From Staphylococcus cornubiensis (lineage in GTDB: Bacteria > Bacillota > Bacilli > Staphylococcales > Staphylococcaceae): a stretch of DNA of 64,000 nucleotides. The stretch covers positions 434,001 through 498,000 of the forward strand of contig NZ_FXUZ01000001.1 of the NCBI RefSeq assembly GCF_900183575.1. The letters run 5' to 3'. The stretch's first letter is position 1. Every line of letters starts with the position of its first letter. This document shows, one piece after another, positions 38,149-47,372 of this stretch. The notes below the pieces were generated by a model that did no database searches, was not told where the DNA came from, and saw only the letters and a program-made list of their open reading frames with translations. The translations under genes were made by a program, and so were the position numbers.

Positions 38149-40662
38149 TTATTTTTTACGAATGACACGCGTTACTTTCAACAAACTTTCCCATGCGCTT
38201 TGACCTCGATGATAAATTAAAAAGCGTGATTCCCATTCCGGATGAAACTTACTTTTATATTGACGTAAGCCTTGGAAGCTATACAAACCATTAAAATGTT
38301 CGTAAAAGCGCCCAGCAAACTTTTCTCTCAAATGACCATATGGCACTTGACCGACATTTGACAGTGTGGCCATTCCCATATTAAAGCGTTCGTAACCTTC
38401 TGCTTGTGCCCATAAAATCATGTGCAAATAAAGTGCATCCATAAATGGTAATCCTAACGACTTATCCCAACGAATTAAGTCAACAGAAATCGTGGTCGAA
38501 CCTTCAACCGGCATCAATGTACAAAACGCATCAATACGACCGTCTTCATTTTTCAACACTGCAACCGGTGCAGCATTGACATAAGAAGGGGTAAAGCGAC
38601 CGACTGAGAAATAAAACTCTTGCTGTTTACCTAACCACTCACGGCTAATTTCATGTAAGCGTTCGTATGTCGCTTCATCTAACGGTGTATCAAGTATTTC
38701 AAATTGATAACCTAACGACTCCAATTTATTCAATGTGGCACGAAAACCTCGACGCTTCTTCCCGGCAACAGTAAAGTCAGATACTGGAATGAGCGCTTCT
38801 TCACCCAATTTAAAGAACTGGTTACCGAAGTCATGATATAACGTCAAATAATCTTTCGAAACTTGATAAAATATGACGTCGCCACCTAAATAAGTCGCAT
38901 ACTCATAAAACTCGGTCAACAATGAATAGAAATCTGAAGTTTCGCCGACCGGATCACCAAGGACAATAAATGAACTTCGATCGTGACGATACATCACAAA
39001 AGCTGTTTTTTGTTGGTTCACAAATACGAGCTTGTCATCACTATACAGCAAGTGACTAAGGAGATGTCCCCCATGCTGCTTTAAAATATCACTTGCGATT
39101 TGTCTGTCGTGCAACTCTCTAGGACGACGATAATTCCATTCAAAGATATAGATGAGCACAACAACTAAAATTGTCATACCGATAATGGATAACCAAAATG
39201 TCGAACGTAACAAGAAGAAATCCACTTTAGGCGGTAAAACATCGAGCGCCAATAAAAACTCACGAACGAGTATTTGGTTGAAATACAGTAAAATGACGCT
39301 AATGACGACCATGGCTAACATACTTTTCATCCGTATCGGTCGTTTCAATACACGTGATTTACGATAAGCAAAAATCAATGCAGCTAAAATCAACACGATG
39401 ATAACGACTAACAATGACAGACCGTAAACGTAGAAATTAGACAGTAACAAGATCACCATGGCAACAATCGCAAATAAAATCGCGCGTTTACTTCGTGCCA
39501 CAATACCACGTAAATTCAGTAATAAAATCAAGCTTGCACTGACGTTAAATATATACAACAACGTAAACAATAAATGATGCTTCTTGTTGGCTGCATCAAA
39601 TATAATTGAAAAATTGTTGAGCAATAAAATCAGGCTCATCATAAAGACCAATATACTTAAAGCGATAGATGGCACTAATCCGACCAAATCTTTTTGGAAC
39701 GACTTTATGAAACCAGATAATTCTTTAGCAGGTAAAAAGTATTTGGATTCGAGCATATATTTACGTGCCACAGTACCAAATTCGAATACCGTTAACACAA
39801 GCGCAATGAGTAGCGGGAAGAAATAATAAGCAAAACGATAAAGTAACAAGCCTAAAACCACTTTTTCTTCTGCCACACCGAGCTGTTGTAACCCAAGTAA
39901 TACAATGAGGTCAAATGCCCCAAAGCCTCCAGGAATAAACGATAACAGCCCTGAAATCGCTGCAACGATGAAAATACTTAACACGATTGGAAAAGATACA
40001 TTCACCCCTACAAGTGTAAATGCACAGTACAGTACGATACTCGCAAGCAACCATTCCATACTCGATACGATGGTAAAGACTGAACCTAGCCAACGCGCCG
40101 AACGATCAACTGGTGATACCCATGAAATAATAATAAAAACAGGTAATAAAAATGCCACAATATAAAGAAAAACAGTAAACCATACCGATGTGCGATTTAA
40201 AAAGCTAACATCTAACACGTGCGTCACAATCAGTAACGATAAAAAACTCAAACCTGTTAACATCGATGTCAACATGTACGAAATAAATTTTACGAGTTTT
40301 TTACGTTCTGTCGTATAACTCCCATAAAACCACATTCTGACGCTCGCACCAATAAAACCGCCAAAACCGATAATATTGTTGAACGAATTGATAATATAAC
40401 CGACACGTAATGCTTTAAACTTTGATAATGCTAATTTAAAGCGTGCCGTTAAAATGACATCGTAGAGTGATAATAAAATCACTGAACTCCCCCCGAGTAA
40501 AAAGAGGCTGAACGTTTCCATTCGACTAATTTGATTAAATAAAAGGAAAACACGTTTAAAATCAATATGCGCTAATTCTCGTCCTAATACGATAGAAATC
40601 GTTACAATCAAAAACAGAATGAACGCGACTTTGAAGTATTTTAACAAATGCTGTTTTGTCAT
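38149..40662 (-). CDS. mprF: Phosphatidylglycerol lysyltransferase MprF
   Basis: Bifunctional membrane enzyme. The C-terminal cytosolic domain (about residues 500-837; DRSSFIVLGDPVGE, GMATLSNVG) transfers lysine from lysyl-tRNA to phosphatidylglycerol, and the N-terminal segment of up to 14 helices flips lysyl-phosphatidylglycerol outward. 837 residues, full length. Positive lipid repels defensins and daptomycin, so point mutations in the flippase part matter clinically. I cannot judge specific mutations without a reference. The ATG follows GGAAAGGA-type sequence. Confidence 0.95.
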   Translation of the reverse strand: MTKQHLLKYFKVAFILFLIVTISIVLGRELAHIDFKRVFLLFNQISRMETFSLFLLGGSSVILLSLYDVILTARFKLALSKFKALRVGYIINSFNNIIGFGGFIGASVRMWFYGSYTTERKKLVKFISYMLTSMLTGLSFLSLLIVTHVLDVSFLNRTSVWFTVFLYIVAFLLPVFIIISWVSPVDRSARWLGSVFTIVSSMEWLLASIVLYCAFTLVGVNVSFPIVLSIFIVAAISGLLSFIPGGFGAFDLIVLLGLQQLGVAEEKVVLGLLLYRFAYYFFPLLIALVLTVFEFGTVARKYMLESKYFLPAKELSGFIKSFQKDLVGLVPSIALSILVFMMSLILLLNNFSIIFDAANKKHHLLFTLLYIFNVSASLILLLNLRGIVARSKRAILFAIVAMVILLLSNFYVYGLSLLVVIIVLILAALIFAYRKSRVLKRPIRMKSMLAMVVISVILLYFNQILVREFLLALDVLPPKVDFFLLRSTFWLSIIGMTILVVVLIYIFEWNYRRPRELHDRQIASDILKQHGGHLLSHLLYSDDKLVFVNQQKTAFVMYRHDRSSFIVLGDPVGETSDFYSLLTEFYEYATYLGGDVIFYQVSKDYLTLYHDFGNQFFKLGEEALIPVSDFTVAGKKRRGFRATLNKLESLGYQFEILDTPLDEATYERLHEISREWLGKQQEFYFSVGRFTPSYVNAAPVAVLKNEDGRIDAFCTLMPVEGSTTISVDLIRWDKSLGLPFMDALYLHMILWAQAEGYERFNMGMATLSNVGQVPYGHLREKFAGRFYEHFNGLYSFQGLRQYKSKFHPEWESRFLIYHRGQSAWESLLKVTRVIRKK

Positions 40663-40704
40663 GAATAGAGTTCCTTTCTGTAGTGTAATCTCTGCGCATC
40701 CCTA

Positions 40705-40740
40705 TAAAAAGAGATTGAGCTCACAAAATCGCCCAATCTC
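40705..40740 (-). terminator. Terminator of the AI-2E family gene
   Basis: GAGATTG pairs with CAATCTC, loop of about 16 nt, then five T on the minus strand, before the mprF start. Confidence 0.75.
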
Positions 40741-40756
40741 GTAATGCCACTCTCAA

Positions 40757-41959
40757 TTAATCTTTACTGTATTCTTCTTTAGGCATCTCATAAGGGCCTG
40801 CATCATCAGCATAATATTTATTATAACGACGTTTGAACAGAAGGAAGATATGCGACACGAGTACTTTTAAAATCGCATAACTTGGAATCCCAAGAATAAC
40901 GCCGACAACACCTAATAAGTTTCCAGCACTTAAGAGGACAAAGATAATCGTTAACGGATGAATCTTAAGTGTTTTACCCATAATATTAGGCGATATAAAA
41001 TGCCCTTCAATAAACTGAACGGCCGTCCACACAACAATCAATTTAATCAACATAAACGGCGATGTAATAATAGAAATAATAATCGCTGGCGAAATGGCAA
41101 TTGTAGGTCCTAAATAAGGTACAACGCTCGTCACAGCCGCAATACTCGCTAAAATTAATGCATAGTCTAAACCAATAATCGAATAACCGATAAAGAGTAA
41201 AATACCGATACAAAACGATACAATAATTTGGCCTTGAATATATGAGCCTACTTGTTCGCTCATCTTATCCAACAAATCATGGACATCTTTACGAAACTTT
41301 GGTGGTACAATTTTGTTTGAGAACTCTTTAAAACGGTGACCATCTTTTAGCATGAAGAATAACACGAACGGTACAGTAACAATAACAACCGTAATATTCA
41401 CGACAGCTTCAGCGAAAACACGTATTTTAGAACTTAAACCGTCCGCAAAAGTAGGAATCTTTTCCTGTAAACCTGTCACGGCTTTCTCAATTTGTGAATA
41501 GTAATCAGATAAAAATGGAATATGCATCATATTATTGGCGAATGATGTAATTTTGTTTAAATAATTCGGGAAGTTGTCCATCAAGCGCTCAAATTGAAAA
41601 GATACAATCGGAATCAGCAAATTCACTGCAATCGTGATGATACCAATGATTCCTAGAAATAAAATCGTAATGCCCCAAACACGGTTAATATTATACCGTT
41701 CCATCAAATTAATCACAGGATTGAATAAGTAATACAGAATGAGCGCAATAATAATAGGCGCTGCAATCGTATTAAAAATGATGATAAAGGGCTGAAAAAT
41801 ATATGAAACGCGATCAAAAATAAAAATCACAATTCCAACTAAAATAAAAATGAGTAATGCAAAAATGAGATCTTTGCCACCGAAAAATTTCATGAAGCGG
41901 CTTTCTCGGATATCAATGTTTTTAGAAACTCCATTTTGCTTATGTTGCTTTTCAGACAT
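40757..41959 (-). CDS. AI-2E family transporter
   Basis: Polytopic membrane protein of the PerM/TqsA/YtvI superfamily, with about seven to eight helices and the family motif region near YLGPTIAISPAII. About 400 residues. TTG, GTG and ATG starts occur within 12 bp; I choose ATG 41959, which is 6 nt after TTGGTG. Members export or exchange varied small solutes, and some act as sodium/proton antiporters. The AI-2 role of TqsA should not be assumed, as the substrate cannot be read from sequence. Confidence 0.85.
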   Translation of the reverse strand: MSEKQHKQNGVSKNIDIRESRFMKFFGGKDLIFALLIFILVGIVIFIFDRVSYIFQPFIIIFNTIAAPIIIALILYYLFNPVINLMERYNINRVWGITILFLGIIGIITIAVNLLIPIVSFQFERLMDNFPNYLNKITSFANNMMHIPFLSDYYSQIEKAVTGLQEKIPTFADGLSSKIRVFAEAVVNITVVIVTVPFVLFFMLKDGHRFKEFSNKIVPPKFRKDVHDLLDKMSEQVGSYIQGQIIVSFCIGILLFIGYSIIGLDYALILASIAAVTSVVPYLGPTIAISPAIIISIITSPFMLIKLIVVWTAVQFIEGHFISPNIMGKTLKIHPLTIIFVLLSAGNLLGVVGVILGIPSYAILKVLVSHIFLLFKRRYNKYYADDAGPYEMPKEEYSKD

Positions 41960-42208
41960 ATCATTCACCAAGCCTTTTAGAAATTACTTATAGTTTATCG
42001 TTTTTCACGTAAGATTGAAACTTAAAACCTATTATACCAAAGTATTTTTATAGATGAGAATTTTAATAACATTCCCTGTTCATTTCAATCCTTTTTTAGT
42101 CATTCTTATCGCTCAAGCAACAGGACGAACGCTTCCTCATTTTCAAAGCCATTCCATCCAAGCTAATAAGATACCTCACTTCACGCTCTTGAAAAACGCA
42201 TTAAAAAA

Positions 42209-42242
42209 GAGGCTAGGAGAGAAATTAAGTTCTCCTAGCCTT
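42209..42242 (-). terminator. Terminator-like end of repeat element D
   Basis: AGGCTAGGAGA and TCTCCTAGCCT, with AACTTAATTT in the loop on the minus strand. It lies beyond the D core and probably ends ptsG transcripts. Confidence 0.72.
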
Positions 42243-42560
42243 CATATGATTGAAGAAAATCATAATGATGAAATATAAAAATCACTTTAGATGATATATG
42301 AGGTCAAAAACTTTGATATGATTCACTTTAAAAGATTGCCTTCATTAATTTTAAATCTTTTTTATTTAGATTGCTGAAATGAGCGAGACTCCTGAGGGAT
42401 TGGCTGACCCGGAAAATCCACAAATGCTTCCTCTACAAATGTAACAGTAGAACCAAAGCGTTTGTTAGTTGTAGGGTCAGCCCCTAGGAACGTGAGCCCA
42501 GAAAAGCAATCATCAAAATTAATTATGATGATTAATGAGAGCAACTTTATTAAAATATAT
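42209..42560 (-). repeat. Intergenic hairpin element, copy D
   Basis: Core 42370-42510 with GAGACTCCTGAGGGAT and CCCCTAGGAACGTGAG. The inner arms, read on the minus strand, are GGCTGACCC/GGGTCAGCC, where copy A has GGCTGGTCC/GGACCAGC: both sides changed together. It sits between the ptsG stop and the AI-2E gene, so it is probably the 3' untranslated part of ptsG mRNA. Confidence 0.72.
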
Positions 42561-42607
42561 CATTTGAAACTATCAAAATGTTTATGCCCCTAATTTTTTA
42601 ATTAAAC

Positions 42608-44647
42608 TTAAACTTCAAATAATTTTTCACCATGTTTGACTTCAGTAGCCTCTGTATATTTCAACGTTGTCACTTCTGATTGCGTCACAATAATTGGCGT
42701 AATATCACTTTTCGCTGATGCACGAATGACGTCTAAATCTACAGTCATTAAATGATCGCCAGCTTTAACTGTTTGACCTTCTTCAACGTGAACTGTAAAA
42801 CCTTCACCATTCAATTTCACAGTATCCAAGCCAACATGAATCAATAATTCTAAACCATTGTCAGACACTAAACCAAATGCGTGTTTCGTTGGGAAAATCA
42901 TTTGAATTTTACCGTCAAATGGTGCATAAACTTCACCACTTGTTGGACGAATTGCAATACCTTCACCCATCATTTTTTCGCTAAACACCTGGTCAGGTAC
43001 TTCAGATAATGGCACAACTTCACCATCCATTGGCGCAACAACTTGTCCTGTTTTCGTAACAGAAGTCGTGTCCGCAGCCTCATCAATCACGACAGCTTCA
43101 TCCTTATCTTCATCTAAATCTACAGGATGTTGCACGGCTTGACCTGACATAATTTGTTGCATTTCGTGTTTGATTTGGTCTGATTTCGGTCCAAAAATCG
43201 CTTGCATGTTGTTACCGACTTCTAACACACCCGAAGCTCCTAAATCTTTCAAACGCGCGACATCGACTTTGGATTTGTCATTCACTTCTACACGTAATCT
43301 TGTAATACATGCATCTAAATGTTTAATGTTATCTTTGTCACCCATCGCTTGTAATACGGCATAAGGCAACTCGCTTGCAGATGTCTTAGGCGCTTCTGTT
43401 TGCTTATCTTCACGACCTGGTGTTTTGTAGTTCATTTTCGTAATTAAGAAACGGAAGATCGTGTAGTAAATGACTGCGTACACAAGGCCGACTGGGATAA
43501 CGAGCCACCAATGTGTTTTGTTTGGTAAGATACCGAGTAATAAAAAGTCGATAAATCCACCAGAGAATGTATAACCTAAGTGTAAATCAAGTAAGTATAA
43601 AATTAAGAAACTTAAACCGTCTAATACAGCATGAATAAAGAATAATAATGGTGCTACAAATAAAAATGAAAATTCTAATGGTTCTGTAATACCTGTTAAG
43701 AATGATGTTAATGCTGCTGAACCCATCAAACCTGCAACCACTTTTTTATGTTCAGGTTTTGCAGTATGATAAATCGCTAATGCTGCAGCTGGCAAACCGA
43801 ACATCATGACTGGGAATTCACCTTGCATGAATTTACCCGCTGTTAAATTTGTACCTTCACGAATTTGTTCGATAAAGATACGTTGGTCACCACGGATAAT
43901 TTCACCCGCCATATTTGTATATGAACCGAATTCAAACCAGAATGGCGCATGGAAAATATGGTGTAAACCGAATGGAATTAATAAACGCTTAATAAAACCA
44001 AATAAAAAGACTGCTAAACCTGTGTTGGAATCTAATAATCCTTCACTGAATGCGTTCAAACCATTTTGAATGAATGGCCAAATGAGTGCCATTGGGAATG
44101 CAAGTAAAAATGACGTCGTCGCCATCACAATCGGTACGAAACGTTTCCCTGCAAAGAAACCAAGATATGACGGTAAAGAAATGTTATAAAACTTGTTATA
44201 ACACCATGCTGCTAAAGCACCGATAATAATACCGCCGAAGACCCCTGTTTGTAATGTCGGGATACCTAAGACACTCGCATAACCTTTCGCTGCATCGCCT
44301 ACATTTTCAGGTGTTACCCCTAAAAACTGACCCATTGTTTTGTTCATAATAATAAAACCAACGAAAGCTGCAATAGCCGCAACCCCGTCACCGCCAGCTA
44401 AACCGATTGCTACACCCATTGCGAAAATAATCGGTAAGTTCTCAAAAATGATACTGCCGGCTGCTGCCATCATGTTTGCGACGTTTTGTACACCATCCGC
44501 TTGAATAAATGGTAAGTACGATTGTAATTGCTCCCCTTGTAATGCTGCACCGAATGCAAGTAATAAACCGGCAGCAGGTAAAATTGCAACAGGTAACATT
44601 AATGCCTTACCGATACGTTGCAATTGTCCAAATAGTTTTTTCCTCAC
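42608..44647 (-). CDS. ptsG: Glucose PTS permease EIICBA
   Basis: Phosphotransferase-system glucose importer. N-terminal EIIC membrane domain (about 1-410), EIIB with the phospho-cysteine motif [11 protein letters not shown], and EIIA with the phospho-histidine motif [12 protein letters not shown]; 679 residues. The true start is GTG 44645-44647 ([14 protein letters not shown]), 8 nt after AGGAGGG; upstream in-frame codons fall in the leader and terminator. GlcT is encoded just upstream and a RAT/terminator separates them, so glucose should induce expression by antitermination. Confidence 0.93.
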   Translation of the reverse strand: MRKKLFGQLQRIGKALMLPVAILPAAGLLLAFGAALQGEQLQSYLPFIQADGVQNVANMMAAAGSIIFENLPIIFAMGVAIGLAGGDGVAAIAAFVGFIIMNKTMGQFLGVTPENVGDAAKGYASVLGIPTLQTGVFGGIIIGALAAWCYNKFYNISLPSYLGFFAGKRFVPIVMATTSFLLAFPMALIWPFIQNGLNAFSEGLLDSNTGLAVFLFGFIKRLLIPFGLHHIFHAPFWFEFGSYTNMAGEIIRGDQRIFIEQIREGTNLTAGKFMQGEFPVMMFGLPAAALAIYHTAKPEHKKVVAGLMGSAALTSFLTGITEPLEFSFLFVAPLLFFIHAVLDGLSFLILYLLDLHLGYTFSGGFIDFLLLGILPNKTHWWLVIPVGLVYAVIYYTIFRFLITKMNYKTPGREDKQTEAPKTSASELPYAVLQAMGDKDNIKHLDACITRLRVEVNDKSKVDVARLKDLGASGVLEVGNNMQAIFGPKSDQIKHEMQQIMSGQAVQHPVDLDEDKDEAVVIDEAADTTSVTKTGQVVAPMDGEVVPLSEVPDQVFSEKMMGEGIAIRPTSGEVYAPFDGKIQMIFPTKHAFGLVSDNGLELLIHVGLDTVKLNGEGFTVHVEEGQTVKAGDHLMTVDLDVIRASAKSDITPIIVTQSEVTTLKYTEATEVKHGEKLFEV

Positions 44648-44684
44648 TGTAAGCCCTCCTATTTTGTTGATACAACACAAAAAA

Positions 44685-44756
44685 GGCATGAGTAAAAAAG
44701 CTGTGAACGTTTGGTCCACAAATTTAAACTCATGCCTAATCTCACTTAGTAACACG
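44685..44756 (-). promoter_or_regulatory. RAT antiterminator and terminator of ptsG
   Basis: On the minus strand the terminator is GGCATGAGT...ACTCATGCC then six T (44685-44736). The overlapping RNA antiterminator region GTTACTAAGTGAGATTAGGC (about 44735-44754) fits a GlcT-type RAT. GlcT binding would prevent terminator formation. The RAT begins within the last codons or stop of glcT. Confidence 0.78.
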
Positions 44757-44758
44757 TT

Positions 44759-45610
44759 TTATGATTGATTATGAGATGCAAGTGAGAGCTGCTGAATGTG
44801 CATCGTTAAATATGCAACTTCTGCTTCATCCACACGTACATCGATTTGTGATTGTATCATTTTAACTATTTTAACAGCTACATTATAGCACAATGGATAT
44901 TGCGCCTTCAATAGGTTTTCAAAACTCAGTTCGATTGTTGTACGTTCACCCTTTTTCAAGCGTTGTAATAGAAAATGAATATGTCTGACAAACCGTTGAT
45001 ATTGAATGGACGACACTGGAATTTGAATAGCCATATCGTGCTCAATCATTCGAATCGCATTGTTGATCAACTTAGGTACATTTTGCATTTCACTCAAATC
45101 AATATCATCCGTTTGAGACGCAATATGCAACGCAATAAATCCAACCTCATCTTCAGGAAAGTCTGTATTCAACTGTAAATTAATACGCGCCACTACTTTT
45201 TTAGCGATTTTGTATGCTTCCGGATAGCTGTATTTTGTCTCGCTTAAAAATGGATTTTTGATCAGCTGACCTTTCTCTAAACGTTTCAACGCAAAAATTA
45301 AATGATCCGTTAACGAGACAATAAATGACTCTTCATGGTGCAGTTCAAAATACGTCATAATCATCTGCACAGAATCAATCACAGCACGTAAAACGCGTTC
45401 ATCCGTATGCTCGACTAACATTTTATAATGGTCTTGTTCGTATTTATTTTCCAGCTTAAACACTTTTTCTATCGTATCAGGGTCATTAATTTTCATCCCT
45501 GGCTTTTTGTTAAATCCGAGACCCTTCCCAATAATAATGACTTCTGATTGTTGGTATTCACAAATGAGCACGTTGTTGTTGAGGACTTTTTTTATCGTAT
45601 ATTGATTCAC
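44759..45610 (-). CDS. glcT: Transcription antiterminator GlcT
   Basis: BglG/SacY-family antiterminator. N-terminal RNA-binding CAT domain (about 1-58; NNNVLICEYQQSEVIIIGKGLGF) then two PTS regulation domains with conserved histidines (EHTDERVL, FIALHIASQ, YLTMHIQQL). 283 residues. Without glucose, phosphorylation by PtsG inactivates it (known for S. carnosus and B. subtilis). It lies directly upstream of ptsG and its RAT, so regulator, target and signal-sensing permease form one unit. Confidence 0.93.
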   Translation of the reverse strand: MNQYTIKKVLNNNVLICEYQQSEVIIIGKGLGFNKKPGMKINDPDTIEKVFKLENKYEQDHYKMLVEHTDERVLRAVIDSVQMIMTYFELHHEESFIVSLTDHLIFALKRLEKGQLIKNPFLSETKYSYPEAYKIAKKVVARINLQLNTDFPEDEVGFIALHIASQTDDIDLSEMQNVPKLINNAIRMIEHDMAIQIPVSSIQYQRFVRHIHFLLQRLKKGERTTIELSFENLLKAQYPLCYNVAVKIVKMIQSQIDVRVDEAEVAYLTMHIQQLSLASHNQS

Positions 45611-45767
45611 TTTTATGTCACCTCTTCAAAGTACAATTCAAATCATATAACGAAATTACTAGAATTGAAAGTACTAATTTTCGAAGTTGAAATTCATATG
45701 CCACTTTTTAATAACAAGCCTATATGATAACTGTAACAGCGCCAATCATTTCGCGTCTCTATAAATA

Positions 45768-45800
45768 AGGGGCTGTAGACAAATGCTGCCTCAGCCCTCT
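45768..45800 (-). terminator. Terminator of alsT
   Basis: GGGCTG and CAGCCC around loop AGGCAGCATTTGTCTA on the minus strand, 7 bp beyond the alsT stop. Confidence 0.6.
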
Positions 45801-45806
45801 TTCAAA

Positions 45807-47270
45807 TTAATCATCTTTTTTATTTTTATGGATTGCGTTGCCCCAAGATTCGATACCAAATAAATTGATTTCTAAATCTTCTGGTCTGAAAATCGGACGC
45901 TTACCTTCTTTTCGTTGACGTTGATAGTCACGCATGACCGCTAATGCAATATTGGACAAGCCGATAATGGCGATAATGTTGACGATAGCCATCAAGCCCA
46001 TAAACACGTCAGCTGTACTCCAAACTGTTTCAGTCTTTACAACTGCACCAACGAATACAAGGATCACAACAAGACAACGGAAAATGAATAACACAACTTT
46101 ATTAGTCGATAAAAATTCAATGTTAGATTGTCCATAGTAATAGTTACCTACAACAGATGAAAACGCAAACAATGCAACGGCGATGGATAAGAAAATACCG
46201 CCTGCACTACCTAAATGTTCATTTAACGCTGATTGTGTTACAGCAACACCTTGCGCTTCACCTTCACCAAATCTCAAGCCTGAATATAATAAAATCATAA
46301 TCGCTGTCGCTGTACAAACTAAAATCGTATCAAAAAATACACCTAATGATTGAATTAAACCTTGCTTAACAGGGTGTGATACTGCGGCAGTTGCAGCTGC
46401 GTTAGGTGCAGAACCCATCCCTGCTTCGTTTGAGAATAGACCACGTTTAACACCTTGTAACACAGCAAAACCAACTGCGCCACCTGTTGCTTGGTCGATA
46501 CCGAAAGCACTTTTAATGATTGTAGAAATCATCGGGAAAATTTGATCGATGTTCATCACTAAAATGACTAAAACGATTAAAATATAAATAATCGCCATCA
46601 CCGGTACAATCACTGATGATAATGTTGCAATACTACGCACACCACCGAAAATAACGATGGCTGTAATCACTGCTAAAATAATACCAGTGACCACCGGACT
46701 AATGTGATATTGCGTATTTAATGACTCCGCAATCGTATTAGATTGTACTGTATTAAATACAAACGCAAACGTCACAGTAATCAATACCGCGAATAACACA
46801 CCTAACCAACGTTGATTCAGCCCTTTTGTGATGTAGTAAGCTGGACCCCCGCGGAAGCCCCCTTCTTTGTCAGGCACTTTATAAACTTGCGCAAGTGTGG
46901 CTTCGATAAATGCACTTGCTGCACCAATAATTGCAATAATCCACATCCAAAATACCGCACCAGGACCACCAAGTACAATTGCAGTTGCAACACCGGCAAT
47001 GTTTCCTGTCCCTACACGTGAACCTGCACTAATGGCGAAAGCTTGGAATGATGAAATCCCCTTTTTACCACTTTCTAAAGTTTCGGATTTGTCGGTTAAT
47101 GCGCGGAACATCTCAGGGAGCCATCTAATTTGGACAAACTTTGAACTAATCGAGAAAAATAAACCCACTGTCAACAGTAACCCGATCAAGTATTGTGACC
47201 AAATCAAATCGTTACCTATTTGAATAAATGCTTTAAACCAATCCGGAATTAAACTATCAAAATCTCTCAC
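45807..47270 (-). CDS. alsT: Sodium:alanine/glycine symporter, AlsT type
   Basis: AGCS-family amino acid carrier with 487 residues and about 11 helices. Family signatures GTGNIAGVATAI and GLFSNEAGMGSAPNAAA are clear. In Bacillus and S. aureus AlsT proteins have been linked to glutamine or alanine uptake, so substrate assignment is uncertain. It follows parC by 102 bp without a clear terminator, so read-through from the topoisomerase operon is possible. Same order in S. aureus. Confidence 0.88.
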   Translation of the reverse strand: MRDFDSLIPDWFKAFIQIGNDLIWSQYLIGLLLTVGLFFSISSKFVQIRWLPEMFRALTDKSETLESGKKGISSFQAFAISAGSRVGTGNIAGVATAIVLGGPGAVFWMWIIAIIGAASAFIEATLAQVYKVPDKEGGFRGGPAYYITKGLNQRWLGVLFAVLITVTFAFVFNTVQSNTIAESLNTQYHISPVVTGIILAVITAIVIFGGVRSIATLSSVIVPVMAIIYILIVLVILVMNIDQIFPMISTIIKSAFGIDQATGGAVGFAVLQGVKRGLFSNEAGMGSAPNAAATAAVSHPVKQGLIQSLGVFFDTILVCTATAIMILLYSGLRFGEGEAQGVAVTQSALNEHLGSAGGIFLSIAVALFAFSSVVGNYYYGQSNIEFLSTNKVVLFIFRCLVVILVFVGAVVKTETVWSTADVFMGLMAIVNIIAIIGLSNIALAVMRDYQRQRKEGKRPIFRPEDLEINLFGIESWGNAIHKNKKDD

Positions 47271-47372
47271 TCGAACCCCTCTTTACTCTTCAGTTTAAAT
47301 GTCAGTGTCATATTAAAATAACTAGTCTCATTTTATCATCATTGTGCAAAAGTGACTATCTATTTTTTAATA

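Noticed and set aside
42054..42278. 74-codon plus-strand frame between the AI-2E gene and element D
   Set aside because: No Shine-Dalgarno, low-complexity basic product, and it runs through the terminator hairpin of element D.
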